Translations under genes and position numbers: made by a program
DNA from: a virus
Virus record (IMG/VR): IMGVR_UViG_3300005528_002232
Coordinates: 1 to 63,145 of that record
DNA: 63,145 bases
Direction: 5' to 3' (one strand)
In this document: piece after piece, positions 60,150 through 63,145 of the stretch
How positions within the stretch are numbered: position 1 is the stretch's first letter
How the letters are laid out: each line of letters begins with the position of its first letter
The notes under the pieces: model-generated
Seen by the model: the letters and a program-made list of their open reading frames with translations, nothing else
The model's database searches: none
Told to the model about the DNA's origin: nothing

Positions 60150-60303
60150 ACAGGAAATAATCAAGGTACAACAAGAATTAATTGACTTACTGTACTCACA
60201 AGTTGTGGACTTATCAATGATGTCCAAGATTGAATTAGGTGATGATGTAATTGCAGAGATTAAACGATTAAAAGAGTTACTAAATGAACAGACTACACGT
60301 TAA
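60142..60303 (+). CDS. Unknown helical small protein
   Basis: 53 aa, ATG at 60142 overlapping the previous stop by 8 bases and the next start by 20. It begins MNEQEIIKVQQELIDLLYSQ, a helical sequence with heptad-like Leu/Ile. The coding call rests on its continuous frame and fit between neighbours. Confidence 0.45.
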   Translation: MNEQEIIKVQQELIDLLYSQVVDLSMMSKIELGDDVIAEIKRLKELLNEQTTR

Positions 60304-60577
60304 ATTCATTAAATGGTTAACCAATAAATTTGGTTACAAGATTGCAATGGTTAAAGTATTGAATGGAACAACGACTATTGAAGGTGATAGTGAATTATTA
60401 AAATACACCGATTTATCAGGTTATCTTTTTAAGAAAGAACCACTTAAAAGAGTTACGCCATCTAAAGCACCTACATCAGCTAAAGAAATGTGGTTAGCAG
60501 ATACTACACCCGATGTAAGTAAAGTACAACCAATCACAAAATTAACACCCGATCAATTAAAAGAAATTGGGTTATGA
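60284..60577 (+). CDS. Unknown small protein
   Basis: 97 aa, begins MNRLHVKFIKWLTNKFGYK and ends ITKLTPDQLKEIGL. The middle is Lys/Pro-rich (KKEPLKRVTPSKAPTSAKE). No family recognised. It overlaps thyA by 4 bases. Confidence 0.55.
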   Translation: MNRLHVKFIKWLTNKFGYKIAMVKVLNGTTTIEGDSELLKYTDLSGYLFKKEPLKRVTPSKAPTSAKEMWLADTTPDVSKVQPITKLTPDQLKEIGL

Positions 60578-61605
60578 ATAACATAGATAAACAATACCAA
60601 GCACTCCTACAAGACATCCTAGACAATGGTGTTCGCAAGGAGGATCGTACTGGCACAGGAACGCTATCAACGTTCGGAAGACAGATCCGCCACAAAATGT
60701 CAGAAGGATTTCCGCTACTCACAACAAAGAAGATGTATTGGAAAGGAATTGTAACAGAATTGTTATGGTTCTTACGTGGTGATACTAATATAAAGTTTCT
60801 TGTTGATAATGATTGTCACATTTGGGATGGTGATGCTTATAAAAAATACAAAAGTACGACCGACAATCCATTATCAATCATGGAGTTTATTGATACAATA
60901 AAAAATGATTCTTTACGAGCAAAGCATTGGGGTGACCTTGGACCTGTGTATGGTAAGCAATGGAGAGGTTGGGTACAGAATGTTAGCCGTGATTTAGATA
61001 AACAAATAGACCAAATCGCAAACCTAATCCGTGACCTCAAAACAAACCCAGACTCAAGACGATTGATGGTTTCAGCTTGGAATGTAGGTGAATTGGATTC
61101 GATGACACTTCCACCTTGTCATTATGGATTTCAAGTTTATACAAGAGAATTGAGTTTTGATGAAAGAGTTGAATACTTTAAGAAAACGTATCCTGATAAA
61201 TGGGATGAATATGAATTGCCAAAAGATAATTTTAGTTGGTATAATATCCCAAAAAGAGCAATTTCTTTAATGTGGAATCAACGTTCAGTGGACGTATTCT
61301 TAGGTTTACCGTTCAATATTGCTTCTTATGGTCTTCTTCTCGAAATCATAGCTAAAGAAGTTAATATGGTTCCTGATGAATTGATTGGTAACTTAGGTGA
61401 TACACATTTGTATTTGAATCACATTGAACAAGCAAAAGAACAGTTAAACAGAGAACCATACCCGTTACCTAAATTAGTTATTAATGATGAATTTTGGAAT
61501 CCGGATGCTGGAGTAATTGAACAGATCGATTACATTAAGTCTGAGGACTTTGAGGTTAGAGATTATCAATCACACCCAACAATTAAAGCACCTTTAAGCA
61601 ATTAA
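60574..61605 (+). CDS. thyA: Thymidylate synthase (folate-dependent)
   Basis: 343 aa. Converts dUMP to dTMP. DRTGTGTLSTFG, WFLRGDTNIKFL, GPVYGKQWRGW, catalytic Cys in LPPCHYGFQVY near residue 180, and RSVDVFLGLPFNIASYG are standard. It is about 80 residues longer than E. coli ThyA, with an insertion after YTRELSFDERVEYF and before PKRAISLMWNQRS. It works with the dUTPase and reductase in the window. Confidence 0.96.
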   Translation: MNNIDKQYQALLQDILDNGVRKEDRTGTGTLSTFGRQIRHKMSEGFPLLTTKKMYWKGIVTELLWFLRGDTNIKFLVDNDCHIWDGDAYKKYKSTTDNPLSIMEFIDTIKNDSLRAKHWGDLGPVYGKQWRGWVQNVSRDLDKQIDQIANLIRDLKTNPDSRRLMVSAWNVGELDSMTLPPCHYGFQVYTRELSFDERVEYFKKTYPDKWDEYELPKDNFSWYNIPKRAISLMWNQRSVDVFLGLPFNIASYGLLLEIIAKEVNMVPDELIGNLGDTHLYLNHIEQAKEQLNREPYPLPKLVINDEFWNPDAGVIEQIDYIKSEDFEVRDYQSHPTIKAPLSN

Positions 61606-61665
61606 TATGTTATACAGATTAAGATACAAGTTACTAAAATATATTTTATATTTAATGAGAAAATC

Positions 61666-61971
61666 ATGAAAAAATTAATTTTATTGTTAGCGCTAACACT
61701 TTCTACAAATGTCTTTTCACAAATGGCACCGCCTAGACAGTATTTCAAATTGAATTTACCAAAGTCTCGTAAAACAGAATTTAGAACTGGTCCTGCCATG
61801 TTAATAGGTGGAGCTGCTTTTATTGTAGCAGGAATGTTAACACAACAAATCTATGAAGGATCATCAACTACACAATTAAAACCGGTTTATGCACAACCTA
61901 GAACATGGGCTATTGTATCTGGTAGCCTAGTGTTTACAGTTGGCATTCCACTTACAATTGTAGGCAGATAA
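61666..61971 (+). CDS. Small secreted/membrane protein
   Basis: 101 aa. Signal peptide MKKLILLLALTLSTNVFSQ with cleavage just before or after Gln, then a short basic part and two hydrophobic segments at about 44-60 and 80-97. It may be anchored in the inner or outer membrane. No family recognised. Start overlaps nothing upstream; its stop shares one base with the thioesterase gene. Confidence 0.6.
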   Translation: MKKLILLLALTLSTNVFSQMAPPRQYFKLNLPKSRKTEFRTGPAMLIGGAAFIVAGMLTQQIYEGSSTTQLKPVYAQPRTWAIVSGSLVFTVGIPLTIVGR

Positions 61972-62372
61972 TGGAATTGCTGAGTACACATCTAATTAAA
62001 AAATCTGATTTAGGGTTTCATGGAAATCTTTTTGGTGGAAAACTTCTTTCATGGATCGACACAGCAGCTGCAGGCTATGCAATGCAACTATGCGATACAC
62101 CCCGTATGGTAACGGTTTCAATTGATCAATGCAACTTTGAAAAGCCGGCACGAGAAGGACAATTATTAAAGGTTTACGGATATCCTAGCAAAATAGGAAA
62201 TAGTTCTATAAACATCTACATGGAAGCACGTGCTCATAATGTATATACAGGCAAACAAATTGTAGTGCTAAAGACCAATATTACCTTTGTGCATATAGAT
62301 GAAGAAGGACATCCGATACCATTAGGGGAAAAGGCACGTGCTCGTGTCGGTAGGATGTTAGAATCTAAATAA
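61971..62372 (+). CDS. Hotdog-fold acyl-CoA thioesterase (YciA-like)
   Basis: 133 aa. The motif HGNLFGGKLLSWIDTAAAGYA with the conserved Asp is that of YciA/BACH-type acyl-CoA thioesterases, and TVSIDQCNFEKPAREGQLL and KIGNSSINIYMEA complete the hotdog. It would cut acyl-CoA to free acid and CoA. Not a normal phage gene; it may alter host lipid metabolism or, with the two secreted proteins, be part of a moron cassette. Confidence 0.87.
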   Translation: MELLSTHLIKKSDLGFHGNLFGGKLLSWIDTAAAGYAMQLCDTPRMVTVSIDQCNFEKPAREGQLLKVYGYPSKIGNSSINIYMEARAHNVYTGKQIVVLKTNITFVHIDEEGHPIPLGEKARARVGRMLESK

Positions 62373-62389
62373 TTAATATATATTAATAT

Positions 62390-62971
62390 ATGAAGAAGTT
62401 ATTGCTAATATTTACATTGTTATATGGCACTGCGTTAGCCCAATGTAATGGTGCGCAATCATTTACATTAACACCTCCCCCGGTAGGTAATCAATATTTG
62501 CCAGGACAAGTAGTAACCATGTGTTACACGATGACGGGTTATTCACAGGCAGGTAGCAATTGGATCGAAGGATTTGATTTAACACTAGGACCTGGTTGGG
62601 CATCCGTAACGCCACAAACAGCTCCTGCTAATTGTGGAGGTAATGCATCTGGAGGACAATGGATCTGGTTGAATTCAGTTAATACTCCGGTAGGTGTCGT
62701 TGGGCCTGGATACTTTTTTGATTTAACTACGGATGGCAATCCAGCAAATGATTTTGGTGATTCTGGAGCATGCACATGGACTTTTTGTGTAACACTTACA
62801 GTAGCGCAGGGATGTACACCTCAAAGTTTAGCTATATCAGTAACTCCAGGATCAGATGGTTTGTGGGGAAGTTGGAATAGTACTAGTTGTGACGGAGCTA
62901 CACCTTTTGCAGTATTTAACGGAAATATTAACCCACAGCTTCCTAGTGTAGGAGCTATATCACACAATTAA
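62390..62971 (+). CDS. Secreted beta-rich protein of Bacteroidota type
   Basis: 193 aa. Signal peptide MKKLLLIFTLLYGTALAQ cut before Cys or after Gln. The rest (TLTPPPVGNQYLPGQVVTMCYTM; WIEGFDLTLGPGW; NDFGDSGACTWTFCVTL) has the Cys/Gly-rich, beta-strand composition common in surface proteins of gliding Bacteroidota. No complete sorting domain at its C-terminus. Followed 4 bases later by a second secreted gene. Confidence 0.65.
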   Translation: MKKLLLIFTLLYGTALAQCNGAQSFTLTPPPVGNQYLPGQVVTMCYTMTGYSQAGSNWIEGFDLTLGPGWASVTPQTAPANCGGNASGGQWIWLNSVNTPVGVVGPGYFFDLTTDGNPANDFGDSGACTWTFCVTLTVAQGCTPQSLAISVTPGSDGLWGSWNSTSCDGATPFAVFNGNINPQLPSVGAISHN

Positions 62972-62975
62972 CGTT

Positions 62976-63145
62976 ATGAAAAAACTATTATTATTATTAT
63001 TGAGCTTAGTTGCATGTACGACGGCGTATACGCAGTTTACAACTATTAATCCGGATACCGTTTGCTATCAAACACCAGGATCAATTTATCAAGTCACTAA
63101 TACTCCAGGCGTAACATATACATGGACCGTTGCTGCTCCAGGTGT
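62976..63145 (+). CDS. Secreted PKD-like protein (start only)
   Basis: The frame opens at ATG 62976 and runs off the window after 56 codons. A poly-Leu signal peptide (MKKLLLLLLLSLVAC...AYTQ) is followed by DTVCYQTPGSIYQVTNTPGVTYTWTV, the Ig/PKD-like repeat start typical of Bacteroidota adhesins and gliding-associated proteins. The real size and C-terminal sorting signal lie outside. Confidence 0.6.
   Translation, partial: MKKLLLLLLSLVACTTAYTQFTTINPDTVCYQTPGSIYQVTNTPGVTYTWTVAAPG

Noticed and set aside
62351-62386. Class I promoter before the secreted gene at 62390
   Set aside because: TATATTAA sits 11 bases before the ATG, but there is no TTG at the matching position; TAGGAT lies too far upstream.

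Overview
This 63-kb window reads as part of the genome of a large tailed bacteriophage with a T4-like replication core. I infer a Bacteroidota host, probably Flavobacteriia or a relative. Nearly every base is coding, all supported genes lie on the plus strand, and neighbouring genes often overlap by a few bases. The phage assignment rests on a gp32-like SSB tail, UvsX, a FEN/RNase H type nuclease, gp41-like helicase, gp43-like polymerase, gp45 clamp and gp44/gp62 clamp loader, plus lysis genes and no ribosomal or housekeeping genes. The host assignment rests on three things. Signal peptides end just before Gln. One secreted protein has the LPVEL...NYYRL and C-terminal layout of type IX secretion cargo. 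A recurrent TTG-N20-TATAAT/TATATTTA promoter resembles the Bacteroidota -33/-7 consensus.

Layout: 1-4.1 kb, recombination and replication (gp32-like, uvsX, nuclease, helicase). 4.1-8.5 kb, B12-dependent ribonucleotide reductase and the 7-deazaguanine genes folE, queD, queE. 8.6-13.3 kb, HNH nuclease, zinc-ribbon proteins, thioredoxin, GroES, B-family DNA polymerase. 13.3-21.5 kb, cytidylyltransferase, a second QueD-like protein, a glycosyltransferase, a DpdA-like DNA transglycosylase, clamp, dUTPase, clamp loader and a RecB/Cas4-like nuclease. 21.5-39.4 kb, an 18-kb sugar locus with about eight glycosyltransferases, methyltransferases, Gmd, CapE/CapF-like enzymes, a PIG-L deacetylase, an ATP-grasp enzyme and epimerases. 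39.4-40.6 kb, putative holin, GH24 endolysin and M15 peptidase. 40.6-43.8 kb, a sensor kinase, receiver protein and coiled-coil membrane protein. 43.8-51.3 kb, small virion-type proteins, several with a 10-residue N-terminus resembling the T4 capsid-targeting signal. 51.3-63.1 kb, a type IX-type secreted protein, MoxR/VWA pair, GroEL, GH16 hydrolase, thymidylate synthase, thioesterase and two secreted proteins at the right edge.

How the genes may work together: RNR, thioredoxin, dUTPase and ThyA supply nucleotides to a self-encoded replisome. FolE, QueD, QueE and DpdA probably place a 7-deazaguanine in the phage DNA; no QueC is visible here. The sugar locus probably glycosylates virions or alters host surface glycans. 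GroEL/GroES and a ClpS-like adaptor suggest control of host protein folding and turnover. The most unusual parts are the phage-encoded two-component cassette, the set of proteins with a shared T4-like packaging signal, the leaderless-looking promoter family and the type IX-type secreted protein.

All functions are read from sequence motifs without database searches. I recognised no tRNA, CRISPR array or insertion sequence, and no stretch above 300 bases lacks a gene.
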